A stretch of 60,412 bases of DNA. Source: a virus. Location of the stretch: positions 1 to 60,412 of IMG/VR virus record IMGVR_UViG_3300034522_000052; one strand, 5' to 3'. The notes under the pieces are model-generated. The model worked only from the letters and a program-made list of their open reading frames with translations, was not told the DNA's origin and did not search any database. The stretch's first letter is position 1; the number at the start of each line of letters is the position of its first letter. Positions 22,382-30,379 of the stretch are shown piece after piece. Position numbers and translations under genes: made by a program.

Positions 22382-23076
22382 CCCACGCTATCGAAATGGC
22401 TCTGCGCCTTTTCTCGCCGAAAGGCGCACTACATGAGCCATCGTCTGGTCGCTCCAGCACGCTGGGGAGAGAGGAGTTTCTGGGAGCCCTGCAGGTGGCC
22501 GCAAAGAGCAACCCGCAAGGACTTCAGTTCCTGATGGCCGACCACCTGGGGGACGAGCAGGCCATGGTGTCATTGCTGGCGTACTTCAGCACCACGCTGG
22601 ACAGTGACGAGGCCGGTGGTATGGCGCTCGCTATTCTGCTGCGCCGGCCTCTGCCTGAGCAGATGGATCAGTTGGTACTGTCTCACCCGCACTATGACAA
22701 GGAGCGCCGCCGGGCCGCCGTGGTGATGGAGAAAGCCAAGCGAGCTCACCGCGGTGGCAATGACCACGAGTACCAGCGCCTTCTGGCCGAGCGTAACGGG
22801 ATCTTGTCTCTCGCCCACGACCACTGTGTCGCCGAGATGCTGCAATCCGGCCGCTGCCAGCACTGCAAGGGGACCGGGATCCGTCCCCGCAAGGGTGACG
22901 GCTGCCCGAAGTGCCACGGCACCGGCCGGGTCGTGCCACACGTAGAGTTGGTGTCGCGCCGGTTCGGGCAGGAGATGAGGCAGGCCGTAGAGCGTGCTGT
23001 TGATGAGGTGATCCACCAGGCGTCAGATCTGGCCAAAGTCATGGGCCGACAAGTGAGGGAGATGCGGGCGGATTAG
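22378..23076 (+). CDS. Q-like late antitermination protein with zinc ribbon
   Basis: 232 residues from ATG 22378 behind AGAGGACCAAACC. Near residues 160-187 two knuckles, CQHCKGTG and CPKCHGTG, form the zinc finger of the lambda-type Q family. The C-terminal helical part (RFGQEMRQAVERAVDEVIHQ) fits as well. Last gene before the lysis genes, with a promoter and hairpin 53 and 93 bp after its stop: exactly the Q-pR'-tR' order. Three more copies of that promoter occur downstream. Confidence 0.85.
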   Translation: MTHAIEMALRLFSPKGALHEPSSGRSSTLGREEFLGALQVAAKSNPQGLQFLMADHLGDEQAMVSLLAYFSTTLDSDEAGGMALAILLRRPLPEQMDQLVLSHPHYDKERRRAAVVMEKAKRAHRGGNDHEYQRLLAERNGILSLAHDHCVAEMLQSGRCQHCKGTGIRPRKGDGCPKCHGTGRVVPHVELVSRRFGQEMRQAVERAVDEVIHQASDLAKVMGRQVREMRAD

Positions 23077-23128
23077 GCGCGGAGCGTTCGCCGCCGAGCA
23101 GGCGCAACCCCATGAATAGACGCAGTGA

Positions 23129-23157
23129 TTGAATATACCCCTCCCCGGCGTTAGTAT
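23129..23157 (+). promoter_or_regulatory. Late promoter unit A
   Basis: TTGAAT, 17 bp, TAGTAT, with CCCCGGCGT directly before the -10. Start predicted near 23164. Shares spacing, the GCGT before the -10 and the ATGGCC downstream with units B, C and D. Drives the lysis, terminase and portal genes. Confidence 0.75.
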
Positions 23158-23168
23158 TGCTCAAAGAT

Positions 23169-23198
23169 GGCCAGAGTCTCCGTGACCCTGGCCTTTTT
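23169..23198 (+). terminator. Hairpin terminator next to late promoter A
   Basis: GGCCAG/CTGGCC stem, extended by GTC/GAC inside, followed by TTTTT. It would end an RNA of about 35 bases unless RNA polymerase is modified. Confidence 0.75.
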
Positions 23199-23206
23199 CA
23201 TTTCTG

Positions 23207-23226
23207 GCCCGCCTCGTGCGGGCTTT
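23207..23226 (+). terminator. Second hairpin before the holin gene
   Basis: GCCCGC/GCGGGC with a 5-base loop, followed by TTT and GTCGTTTCTG. The same tail occurs after hairpins at 33072 and 36806. Confidence 0.55.
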
Positions 23227-23244
23227 GTCGTTTCTGGAGGGGCG

Positions 23245-23562
23245 ATGACGCCTGACAAGGATCCACAGAACTACAGCGTGCTCGCCTATCTGGCATTCGG
23301 CGGGCTGAGCGTATGGGGAGGGCTTGTGACCTACATACAGACGGTGAAACGCGAGGGAAGGAAATTCCGATGGGCTGAGGCGCTGCTCCAGGTGGTGGTG
23401 TCAGGGTTCGCCGGGATGTTGACCATGCTGCTGAGCTGGTACATCGCAGCCCCACTCCCGTTGTGCGGCTTCATGGCTGGCCTGGCTGGCTTGATGGGAT
23501 CGAAAGCACTGGAGCTGTACGAACGCCGGGCAACCGGCTGGATGACTGGGGGGAAGGGGTAA
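23245..23562 (+). CDS. LydA-like holin
   Basis: 105 residues from ATG 23245 with GGAGGGGCG upstream. Three hydrophobic segments: VLAYLAFGGLSVWGGLVTYI, LLQVVVSGFAGMLTMLLSWY and LCGFMAGLAGLMGSKALE. Pattern and size match LydA-type phage holins. It should open the inner membrane for the muramidase; its stop overlaps the next start (TAATG). Confidence 0.85.
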   Translation: MTPDKDPQNYSVLAYLAFGGLSVWGGLVTYIQTVKREGRKFRWAEALLQVVVSGFAGMLTMLLSWYIAAPLPLCGFMAGLAGLMGSKALELYERRATGWMTGGKG

Positions 23563-24110
23563 TGAGTATTCGCCTGCAGGTTATTGATGAGGTGATCCAG
23601 CGTGAGGGGGGTGACAAGTTCACTGATCGCGCAGAGGACCGCGGCGGCCCGACTCGCTGGGGGGTGACTCAAGCCACCGCTCGCCAGTTTGGCTACACCG
23701 GCCATATGCGCGACTATCCAAAGGCTGAGGCGGTAAAGGTCTACACCTCTTATTGGAACCAGATGCGCCTCTCATCCATTGAGGTGATTGATGCCGATCT
23801 GGCCACCTACCTGTTTGACTATGGGGTCAACTCCGGTCCAGGTCGGGCAGCAAAAGACCTTCAGCGCCTGCTGAATGTGTTGAACGACAGGCAAAAGCTC
23901 TATCCGGACGTGAAAGCAGACGGGGCCATAGGGCCTCGTTCTCTTTCTGCGCTGGAGAGTTACATCAAGGCGCGCGGTACCGGTGGCAAGCGCCTGCTGG
24001 CCGAGGCTGTGAACTCCCTTCGAATTGCCCACTGCATCACACTGGCTGAGCGCCAGGAGTCGCAGGAGGCCAATGCCTACGGCTGGCTGAGCCGGGTTTG
24101 TAACCTGTGA
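23562..24110 (+). CDS. Endolysin, GH108 N-acetylmuramidase
   Basis: 182 residues. REGGDKFTDRAEDRGGPTRW holds the catalytic Glu (REGG) of GH108. LFDYGVNSGPGRAAKDLQRL and DGAIGPRSLSALESY form the second half and the peptidoglycan-binding part. No signal peptide, so it depends on the holin. It cleaves the glycan strands at lysis. Confidence 0.92.
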   Translation: MSIRLQVIDEVIQREGGDKFTDRAEDRGGPTRWGVTQATARQFGYTGHMRDYPKAEAVKVYTSYWNQMRLSSIEVIDADLATYLFDYGVNSGPGRAAKDLQRLLNVLNDRQKLYPDVKADGAIGPRSLSALESYIKARGTGGKRLLAEAVNSLRIAHCITLAERQESQEANAYGWLSRVCNL

Positions 24111-24117
24111 GGTAGAT

Positions 24118-24342
24118 ATGGAGCACATCGTTGAGGTGGTCATCAACTGGATTGTCATCCTGATGGCTGTAGTGGGCGGCGCGTCCATGGTGGTGCAGGG
24201 GCTGGCCAAGATCGCGGCCGTCACCCCTTCCACCCGGGACGATGAGGTGATCGGGAAGGTGCAGGCCTTCTTGGTTGGCCTGACCAAGGTGCTGGATAAG
24301 CTGGCTATGAACCTGCCGGCTGAGAAAGCCAGGAAGCAATAA
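24118..24342 (+). CDS. Small single-span membrane protein of the lysis cassette
   Basis: 74 residues; one membrane segment at 7-30 (VVINWIVILMAVVGGASMVV), then a soluble amphipathic tail. It lies between endolysin and spanin genes and could be a second holin or an antiholin. Ribosome site GAGGTAG. Confidence 0.7.
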   Translation: MEHIVEVVINWIVILMAVVGGASMVVQGLAKIAAVTPSTRDDEVIGKVQAFLVGLTKVLDKLAMNLPAEKARKQ

Positions 24343-24343
24343 C

Positions 24344-24574
24344 ATGAACAGCTTGCTCCAACTGCTCGACATTCTAACGGCCCTTCTGGGCCGTTGGCTT
24401 AAGCAGGAGAGGGCAAGGGAGGCGCAGGAAAGCCATGACAAGAATCATGCGGACCCACAGGGGCGTTTTGCTGAGCGTTTCGGTGCTGCTTCTGGCCAGT
24501 TGCCAGATAGCCCCAAGTCAAACAGTGAACTGCCCGCCACCCACACCCAGGCTGACATGGAGCCCCGCCGCTAA
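24344..24574 (+). CDS. Short Rz-like inner-membrane spanin
   Basis: 76 residues: N-terminal hydrophobic stretch LLQLLDILTALLGRWL and a charged periplasmic part. Shorter than lambda Rz, but the o-spanin gene is nested in another frame, which is diagnostic for Rz/Rz1 pairs. Confidence 0.7.
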   Translation: MNSLLQLLDILTALLGRWLKQERAREAQESHDKNHADPQGRFAERFGAASGQLPDSPKSNSELPATHTQADMEPRR

Positions 24575-24653
24575 TGGCGGGGTTTGTCTTTCTGGGGAAT
24601 CCACAGCCGACTTACTGGACTATCTCGATGGACTGGAGCGATGCGGTGGTTAA
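24435..24653 (+). CDS. Rz1-like outer-membrane spanin lipoprotein
   Basis: 72 residues; signal peptide with lipobox LLAS-Cys23 (VLLSVSVLLLASC) and a Pro-rich stretch (NCPPPTPRLTWSP). It begins inside the Rz-like gene in the +1 frame. With Rz it should fuse the inner and outer membranes at lysis. Confidence 0.8.
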   Translation: MTRIMRTHRGVLLSVSVLLLASCQIAPSQTVNCPPPTPRLTWSPAANGGVCLSGESTADLLDYLDGLERCGG

Positions 24654-24807
24654 TGGCGTGACCGTGACCGGGGTTGTTACTCACGTGAGGGAGTATGACG
24701 GGAGTCAGGCCCTGGTCACCCTGAATACTGGCGTCTCCGTTCTGGTACCGGCAACTCACGAGCCCGCACCAGGCGACACCATCGTTGAAGGCGAGCTATC
24801 TCTCTAA
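24628..24807 (+). CDS. Small hypothetical beta-rich protein (59 aa)
   Basis: MDWSDAVVNGVTVTGVVTHV..., ending PGDTIVEGELSL one base before the next ATG. An alternative start at 24574 would overlap Rz1 almost fully; neither has a good ribosome site. Unknown role, between the lysis and packaging genes. Confidence 0.5.
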   Translation: MDWSDAVVNGVTVTGVVTHVREYDGSQALVTLNTGVSVLVPATHEPAPGDTIVEGELSL

Positions 24808-25698
24808 ATGGCAAAGACCGACTGGGCACAGCTCAATGCAGAGTTCCTGCAAGAGCATGACGCGACCGGCATCAGTGCGAAAGACTGGTGTGACAGCCGC
24901 GGCCTGAACTACAACTCGGCGCGTCGCTATTTGAAATCTCGGGGGCAATCCCCTGCGCAACCTGACAAATCTCGCGTAGCTGCGCAATCTGCGCATTCCG
25001 AAGTGCGCAAAACTACGCAGTCTGCGCAAAGTGCGCAAACCAAGGGGAATGAGGCCAAGGCCAAAGGGGGAGAGCGAAGAGGGGAGAAGTCCTCGGCATC
25101 CACTTATACCCCGGCCAGCTTGGACCAGAACTCGAAAACCAACTCGGGGCGCCAGCCAGATGGGCGCTTTGACAAGGGAAATCGGGAGTCCGTAGGCAAC
25201 CAAGGCAACCAGAACCCACCGAATAAGTGGCAACCCGGCGACCGCCCGGCGCTGACCCATGGCGGTTATGCCAAGTTCCTCGATGCCGAGGAGCTGTTCG
25301 ACCAGGCCCGCGAGCTGCAATTACGCGACGAGCTGGACTTCACCCGGGCTCGCGTCATCTCCGTCACCAAGCTGCTCAAGGGGCTGCAGCAGGACCTGGT
25401 CACGGCCAGCGAGATGACCGACCGGATTGCGCTCTACGACAAGATCCTGAAAGCCGAGCAGGCCCTCGACCGCAATATCCAGAGGATTGAGTCCATCGAG
25501 CGAACCCTAAGCGCCCTTCGCATCGACGAAGTGAGTGTGCCGAAGATTGAGGAAGATACTCGCCGGATCCGGGCTGCGGCCCGCAAGCTGACCGCAGAAG
25601 CGGACCGGCTGGAGAAGGATGGCGGCAGCGAGTCCACCCCGGTCAGCGAGATGGTCACCGAGCTGCAGGGGATGGGGACTGGCGGGCTGATGTCGTAA
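24808..25698 (+). CDS. Terminase small subunit
   Basis: 296 residues. N-terminal helix-turn-helix (LNAEFLQEHDATGISAKDWC, SRGLNYNSARRYLKSRG) of phage terminase small subunits. A low-complexity Ser/Gln/Lys linker (55-150) follows, then WQPGDRPALTHGGYAKFLDA and a long coiled C-terminus. It should bind the packaging start site and regulate TerL. A cluster of TGCGCAA repeats in its own gene is a candidate pac site, as in P22. Confidence 0.8.
   Translation: MAKTDWAQLNAEFLQEHDATGISAKDWCDSRGLNYNSARRYLKSRGQSPAQPDKSRVAAQSAHSEVRKTTQSAQSAQTKGNEAKAKGGERRGEKSSASTYTPASLDQNSKTNSGRQPDGRFDKGNRESVGNQGNQNPPNKWQPGDRPALTHGGYAKFLDAEELFDQARELQLRDELDFTRARVISVTKLLKGLQQDLVTASEMTDRIALYDKILKAEQALDRNIQRIESIERTLSALRIDEVSVPKIEEDTRRIRAAARKLTAEADRLEKDGGSESTPVSEMVTELQGMGTGGLMS
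24981..25038 (+). repeat. TGCGCAA repeat cluster, candidate pac site
   Basis: TGCGCAA at 24981, 25004, 25023 and 25032 plus TGCGCAT at 24990, within the small terminase gene. P22-type phages keep pac inside this gene. The protein encoded here is low-complexity (QSAHSEVRKTTQSAQSAQ), so DNA-level selection is plausible, but so is a simple repeat. Confidence 0.45.
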
Positions 25699-25717
25699 AA
25701 AAAATTAAAACAATAAT

Positions 25718-25727
25718 GTGGTAAAAT
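25718..25727 (+). promoter_or_regulatory. Extended -10 promoter of the moron gene
   Basis: TGTGGTAAAAT: TG one base before TAAAAT, in an A-rich stretch right after the small terminase stop. No good -35, as usual for extended -10 promoters. Confidence 0.5.
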
Positions 25728-25763
25728 GGCTTCGTGAATAACCACACCAGAAAAGGAATTGTG

Positions 25764-26198
25764 ATGGAAATCAATGTTGAGCATGTGAAATATATCCTCT
25801 CTACATTTTTGGAGGGTGATAAAATGTATGTTGATCTGCTCCCAGACATTGTTGAAAATTACCCGATTCAGGGTGATGGTAATCATGATTTTATATTCCA
25901 CTACTTGATGCTTATTGAACAAGGTTTCATCGCCTCTGCGGCAACATGCGAAAGGTACCGTCCAAGCTCCTTAGGCTACTTAGGTCTTGAACGAATGGTT
26001 GATGGGTACGAGATAGGCCTTGGTAATACCCAAGTTAGAATTACAAAAGAAGGATATGAGTTTGCTAAGGCACTTAGTAAACCGACTATATATGACCGAA
26101 TGCAAGAGCTGTCCAGTGAGCCAATAAGTGTAATGGTAGATATAGGCAAAGAGCTTATGGTTGGTTACTTAAAACAGAAGTGCGGAATAATATCGTAA
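25764..26198 (+). CDS. DUF2513-like protein in a self-contained moron cassette
   Basis: 144 residues from ATG 25764 (AAAAGGAATT upstream). NHDFIFHYLMLIEQGFIASA and VRITKEGYEFAKALSKPTIY resemble DUF2513 phage/plasmid proteins, which look like winged helices. The gene is clearly more AT-rich than the terminase genes on either side and has its own promoter and terminator, so it is probably an insertion expressed in the lysogen. Function unknown. Confidence 0.65.
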   Translation: MEINVEHVKYILSTFLEGDKMYVDLLPDIVENYPIQGDGNHDFIFHYLMLIEQGFIASAATCERYRPSSLGYLGLERMVDGYEIGLGNTQVRITKEGYEFAKALSKPTIYDRMQELSSEPISVMVDIGKELMVGYLKQKCGIIS

Positions 26199-26215
26199 CC
26201 ACCCCTACTTAAACT

Positions 26216-26238
26216 AACCCGCTTCGGCGGGTTTTTTA
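26216..26238 (+). terminator. Terminator of the moron cassette
   Basis: AACCCGC/GCGGGTT with a TTCG-type loop and six Ts: a textbook intrinsic terminator in front of terL. Late transcription must read through it. Confidence 0.85.
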
Positions 26239-26255
26239 TTGCCTGAGATCCCACG

Positions 26256-27953
26256 ATGACCGAACTCGAAACCTCCGCCATGACCGAGCAGGAGCAGATG
26301 GCCTACATCCGCTCGAAGCTCAGCGATAAGTGGTGGCGGATGAACAACCTCTACATGATCGAGAACGAGCAGGGCCAACTGGTGCGCTTCCGGCTGCGCC
26401 CGGCGCAGGAGCTGCTGTTCCGGACCATGTGGTACCTGAACATCATCCTCAAGGCGCGTCAGCTCGGATTCTCCACGGCTATCGACATCTATCTGCTCGA
26501 CGAGGCGCTGTTCAACAAGAACCTCAAGTGCGGGATCATTGCCCAGGACCTGACGGCTGCTGGCGAGATCTACCGCACCAAGATTGAAGTGCCGTTCGAT
26601 AACCTGCCTGGCTGGCTCAAGGCCCAGTTCAAGGTTGTGACCCGGCGCGGCGGGGCGAATGGCGGGCACATCCTGTTCCGGCACGGCTCCAGCATCCAGG
26701 TGGCCACCTCGTTCCGCTCCGGTACCGTGCAGCGCCTGCATGTCTCCGAACATGGGAAGATCTGCGCCAAGTATCCCGAGAAGGCCAAGGAGGTGCGAAC
26801 CGGGACGCTGCAGGCGATCCACCCGGGCGCCGTGGCCTTCATCGAGAGCACAGCCGAAGGGGTAGGGGGCGACTTCCACGCTATGAGCATGAAGTCCCTC
26901 GAGCTGGCCAGGGCATCCGGTGAGCTCAGCCAGCTCGATTGGAAGTTCCACTTCTTCGCCTGGTGGCAGGATCCCAAGTATCGCGCCGACGTGCCGGCAT
27001 TCGGCGTAGTGATGAGCAAGACCCAGGCGGAGTATTTCGCCGCGGTCGAGAAGTCGATGGGTTGCACCATTACCGACGAACAGCGGCAATGGTACGTGCT
27101 GAAAGAGTCCACCTTGGGCGCCGAGATGAAGCAGGAGTTCCCCAGCACGCCGCTGGAGGCCTTCCTGACCTCTGGGCGCCGGGTGTTCGACCCCATCCAT
27201 ACCATGGATGCCGAGGGCGATTGCATGGCCCCACTCATCGTCTACGACATCGACCCGGTGACCGGCAAGCGCGAGAAGGCTCGCAAGCCGGAGAAGCTGG
27301 ACGAGCGTGGCCAGCGCTCCCTCGAGAACATGCTGCTGGTCTGGGAGCTGCCAGACCCCGACGAGGATTACGCCATCGGCGCCGACGTGGCGGAAGGGCT
27401 GGAGCACGGCGACCGTTCAAGCCTCGACGTGACAGCCAAGAGTGACGGCCGTCAGGTGGCCCACTGGTTCGGGCATCTGGATCCCGGGCTGTTTGCCCAA
27501 CTGCTGGCCCACGTTGGAAGGTTCTACGGCAGCGCAGAGCATGGCCCGGCCTACATCGGGCCAGAGCGCAACAACCACGGCCACGCTGTGCTGCTCAAGC
27601 TCCGTGAAATCTACCCGACCCGACGCATCTACACCCAGGAGCACATCGACCGGGACCGCGACGACGAGACGCCACGCCTCGGATGGCTCACCACCCGGCA
27701 GTCCAAGCCGATCCTCGTCGATGGCCTCAAGGCCCTGCTGCGTGCCGGGCAATCCGGGATCCGCTGGATAGGCACCATTCACGAGGCTACCACCTACGTC
27801 TACGACAAGAGCGGCAGCATGAACGCCCAGGACGGCTGCTACGACGACCAGCTCATGAGCTACATGATTGCCCAAGAGATGCTTGCCCGGATGCCGGCCC
27901 GCATCGTCAAACCTGAATCCTTCCGCAAACCCAAGCACTGGATGGCCAACTGA
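26256..27953 (+). CDS. Terminase large subunit
   Basis: 565 residues. Motor domain with IILKARQLGFSTAIDIYLLD (Walker-A-like RQLGFST near residue 69) and VAFIESTAEG (Walker-B/coupling region). C-terminal nuclease with DYAIGADVAEGLEHGDRSSL (first Asp) and later Asp residues (CYDDQLMSY). It translocates and cuts DNA during packaging. Its stop overlaps the portal start by one base (TGATG). Confidence 0.93.
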   Translation: MTELETSAMTEQEQMAYIRSKLSDKWWRMNNLYMIENEQGQLVRFRLRPAQELLFRTMWYLNIILKARQLGFSTAIDIYLLDEALFNKNLKCGIIAQDLTAAGEIYRTKIEVPFDNLPGWLKAQFKVVTRRGGANGGHILFRHGSSIQVATSFRSGTVQRLHVSEHGKICAKYPEKAKEVRTGTLQAIHPGAVAFIESTAEGVGGDFHAMSMKSLELARASGELSQLDWKFHFFAWWQDPKYRADVPAFGVVMSKTQAEYFAAVEKSMGCTITDEQRQWYVLKESTLGAEMKQEFPSTPLEAFLTSGRRVFDPIHTMDAEGDCMAPLIVYDIDPVTGKREKARKPEKLDERGQRSLENMLLVWELPDPDEDYAIGADVAEGLEHGDRSSLDVTAKSDGRQVAHWFGHLDPGLFAQLLAHVGRFYGSAEHGPAYIGPERNNHGHAVLLKLREIYPTRRIYTQEHIDRDRDDETPRLGWLTTRQSKPILVDGLKALLRAGQSGIRWIGTIHEATTYVYDKSGSMNAQDGCYDDQLMSYMIAQEMLARMPARIVKPESFRKPKHWMAN

Positions 27954-30079
27954 TGATCAACGCCCAACCCAAGGCCCCTGAAAAAGGCGGCCTCGATACC
28001 CCGCGCCTGCTCAAACTGATGAGCGATATCAACGGCCAGCCGGACTGGCGAAGCCTTGCCAATCGAGCTTGCGCTTACTACGACAACGACCAACTGCCAC
28101 CTGCGGTAAAAAAGGCACTCGATGAACGCGGGCAGCCCATCACGATCCACAACCTCATCGCCCCGACTATCGACGGCGTGCTGGGGATGGAGGCCAAGAG
28201 CCGCACCGATCTGATGGTGATCGCCGATGACCACGACGACGAGCTGGAGCAGCTGGCGGAGGCCGTCAACGCTGAATATGCCGATATGTGCCGCCTGGGT
28301 GGACTGGACCGCGCCCGAGGCGAGGCGTATGGCGGCCAGATAAAGACCGGTGTGGGCTGGGTTGAGGTATGCCGCCGCGATGACCCGTTCGGCCCGCGCT
28401 ACAAGTTCAGCAACGTCCACCGAGACGAGGTTTATTGGGACTGGCACAGCAGGGAGCCGGACCTAAGCGACTGCCGCTGGTTGATGCGCCGCCGCTGGGT
28501 CGATCTGGATGAGGCCAAGACCATGTTCCCGAGCAAGGCACAGGCGCTGCAGTGGGGCGTCAACGACTGGGAGGGGATGGTAAGCCTGACCGCCATCGAG
28601 GGGATGGATCCCAACCTAGTCAGTGCCTATGACGAGTGGAGTCAGTTCAGCGGCAAGGAGATAGAGTGGTGCAGCCGGGAGCGGGACCGGGTGCTGCTGC
28701 AAGTGGTCTACTACCGCACCTACGCCATGCGTCAGGTGCTGAAGCTCGACTCAGGCCGGGCGTTGGAATACGACAAGACCAATCAACTGCATCTCGCTGC
28801 TGTGGCCATGGGGCGCGCCAAGCTGGAACGCTGCCCGGTGGCCGTGATCCGGGAATCCTGGTTCGTCGGCCCTCATCATCTGGTTGATCGACCCTGCTCT
28901 GCTCCCCACAACATGTACCCGCTGGTGCCGTTCTGGGGGTATCGCAAAGACCGCACCGGCGAACCCTATGGGCTGATTGCTCGAGCCATGCCGGCGCAGG
29001 ACGAGGTGAACCTGCGGCGTATCAAGCTCACCTTCCTGCTGCAGGCCAAGCGCGTCATCATGGACAAGGACGCCACCAACATGAGCCGGGATCAGGTGCT
29101 GGAGCAAGTCGAGCGCCCCGATGGCTATATCGAGCTCAACCCTGACCGAGCCAACAAGACCAGCGTGAGCGATGCCTTCAAGGTAGAGCAGGACTTCAAC
29201 GTGGCGGCCCAGCAGTTTCAGGTGATGCAGGACTCGGTGAAGCTGATCCAGGACACCATGGGGGTTTATGCCGCCTTCCTGGGCCAGGGCTCCACCGGAC
29301 AATCTGGTGTGGCCATCAGCAACCTGGTGGAGCAGGGGGCAACCACGCTTTCCGAGATCAACGACAACTACCGGATGGGCTGCCAGCAAGTGGGGCAATT
29401 GGCACTGGCATACCTGCTGGAAGACATGGCCAGCAAGCGCAACTACAAGGTGACAGTGAACCGGGATGACCCCCGCCGCCGCAAGGCCGTGGTGGTCAAT
29501 GTGGAGCAGGAGGATGGCAAGCTCACCAATGATGTGACCCGGCTGCGGGCCCATATCGCACTGGCGCCGATCCAGCAAACCGCCGCCTATAAGCAGCAGT
29601 TGGCTGAGCGGATGACCCAGGCCATGTCACAACTCCCGCCCGAGGCTGCCGGCGCTTGCTTTGACCTGCTGGTCGAGCTGATGGATGTACCGCGCAAGGC
29701 CGAGTTTGTGGAGCGGATCCGCAATGCCCTGAACATCCCGAAAGACCCGGACGAGATGAGCGACGATGAGCGCGCTGCCGCCGAGCAGCAGGCTCAGCAG
29801 GCCCAGATGCAGCAGGAGCTGGCCATGCGCGAGATGCAGGCCAAGCTGGCCGAGCTGGAGGGCAAAGCCGCCAAGTGGCAGGCAGAGGCTCAGCGCATCG
29901 CCAAGCTGACCGACTCTATCCGGTTTGAGGATGCTCTCAAGCAGGCCCAGACTGGCAAGACACTTCAGGAGATGGAGCGCCTTGCTGCCGAGCAACAGAG
30001 CATCCAGGGGGAGCAGGCTTTGCTGCAGGCTCAGCTGTTGGACACCATCCAGCAGCAGATCGACGCCATCGCGCTCTGA
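27953..30079 (+). CDS. Portal protein (P22-like)
   Basis: 708 residues, close to P22 gp1. Conserved VEVCRRDDPFGPRYKFSNVH, EVYWDWHSREPDLSDCRWLM and YGLIARAMPAQDEVNLRRIK. A long C-terminal helical barrel rich in Gln and Ala (residues about 600-700) ends the chain. A dodecameric ring at the packaging vertex is expected. Confidence 0.92.
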   Translation: MINAQPKAPEKGGLDTPRLLKLMSDINGQPDWRSLANRACAYYDNDQLPPAVKKALDERGQPITIHNLIAPTIDGVLGMEAKSRTDLMVIADDHDDELEQLAEAVNAEYADMCRLGGLDRARGEAYGGQIKTGVGWVEVCRRDDPFGPRYKFSNVHRDEVYWDWHSREPDLSDCRWLMRRRWVDLDEAKTMFPSKAQALQWGVNDWEGMVSLTAIEGMDPNLVSAYDEWSQFSGKEIEWCSRERDRVLLQVVYYRTYAMRQVLKLDSGRALEYDKTNQLHLAAVAMGRAKLERCPVAVIRESWFVGPHHLVDRPCSAPHNMYPLVPFWGYRKDRTGEPYGLIARAMPAQDEVNLRRIKLTFLLQAKRVIMDKDATNMSRDQVLEQVERPDGYIELNPDRANKTSVSDAFKVEQDFNVAAQQFQVMQDSVKLIQDTMGVYAAFLGQGSTGQSGVAISNLVEQGATTLSEINDNYRMGCQQVGQLALAYLLEDMASKRNYKVTVNRDDPRRRKAVVVNVEQEDGKLTNDVTRLRAHIALAPIQQTAAYKQQLAERMTQAMSQLPPEAAGACFDLLVELMDVPRKAEFVERIRNALNIPKDPDEMSDDERAAAEQQAQQAQMQQELAMREMQAKLAELEGKAAKWQAEAQRIAKLTDSIRFEDALKQAQTGKTLQEMERLAAEQQSIQGEQALLQAQLLDTIQQQIDAIAL

Positions 30080-30082
30080 CAG

Positions 30083-30111
30083 TTGCTTTCCTGACCTGCC
30101 AGCGTTACGAT
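30083..30111 (+). promoter_or_regulatory. Late promoter unit B
   Basis: TTGCTT, 17 bp, TACGAT, with CCAGCGT before the -10, 4 bases after the portal stop. Same layout as unit A. Start predicted near 30118. Confidence 0.7.
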
Positions 30112-30122
30112 TTCCCCAACAT

Positions 30123-30150
30123 GGCCCAGTCTCTCGAGATTGGGCCTTTT
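30123..30150 (+). terminator. Hairpin next to late promoter B
   Basis: GGCCCAGTC/GATTGGGCC (9 bp with one G-T) around TCTCGA, followed by TTTTC. It begins about 5 bases after the predicted transcript start. Confidence 0.75.
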
Positions 30151-30236
30151 CTTTGGTTGAGTTGTCAATCAGTAGCGTAACTGACTCCCTTTGAGTATGA
30201 TGTGTGGTGAGTCTAATGACTCCCGTACTTGTTTTA

Positions 30237-30289
30237 AGCCCGCCCTCCCGCGGGCTTTTTTTATGGACCAGCCTCGAGCTGGTTTTTTT
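30237..30289 (+). terminator. Two tandem terminators before the scaffold gene
   Basis: AGCCCGC/GCGGGCT (30237-30256) plus seven Ts, then ACCAGC/GCTGGT (30267-30283) plus seven Ts. With unit B this makes three terminators within 170 bp. The 300 bp between portal and scaffold genes hold no gene. Confidence 0.85.
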
Positions 30290-30379
30290 GTGCCCAGCTC
30301 CAGCCGGAGAGGGCTTTCACCGAGAGCCTTCCCCCGCTTGGGCAGCGATACCACCCACTGAAAACCCACGAGGACAACC

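Noticed and set aside
26214-27407. 397-codon open frame on the minus strand opposite terL
   Set aside because: Mirror of a GC-rich gene in the complementary frame; no ribosome site, no recognisable domain, low-complexity His/Leu/Gly composition.
30191-30219. TTGAGT-17-TAATGA as an extra promoter between portal and scaffold
   Set aside because: Weak match, and a terminator follows within about 20 bases; promoter unit B upstream is much better supported.
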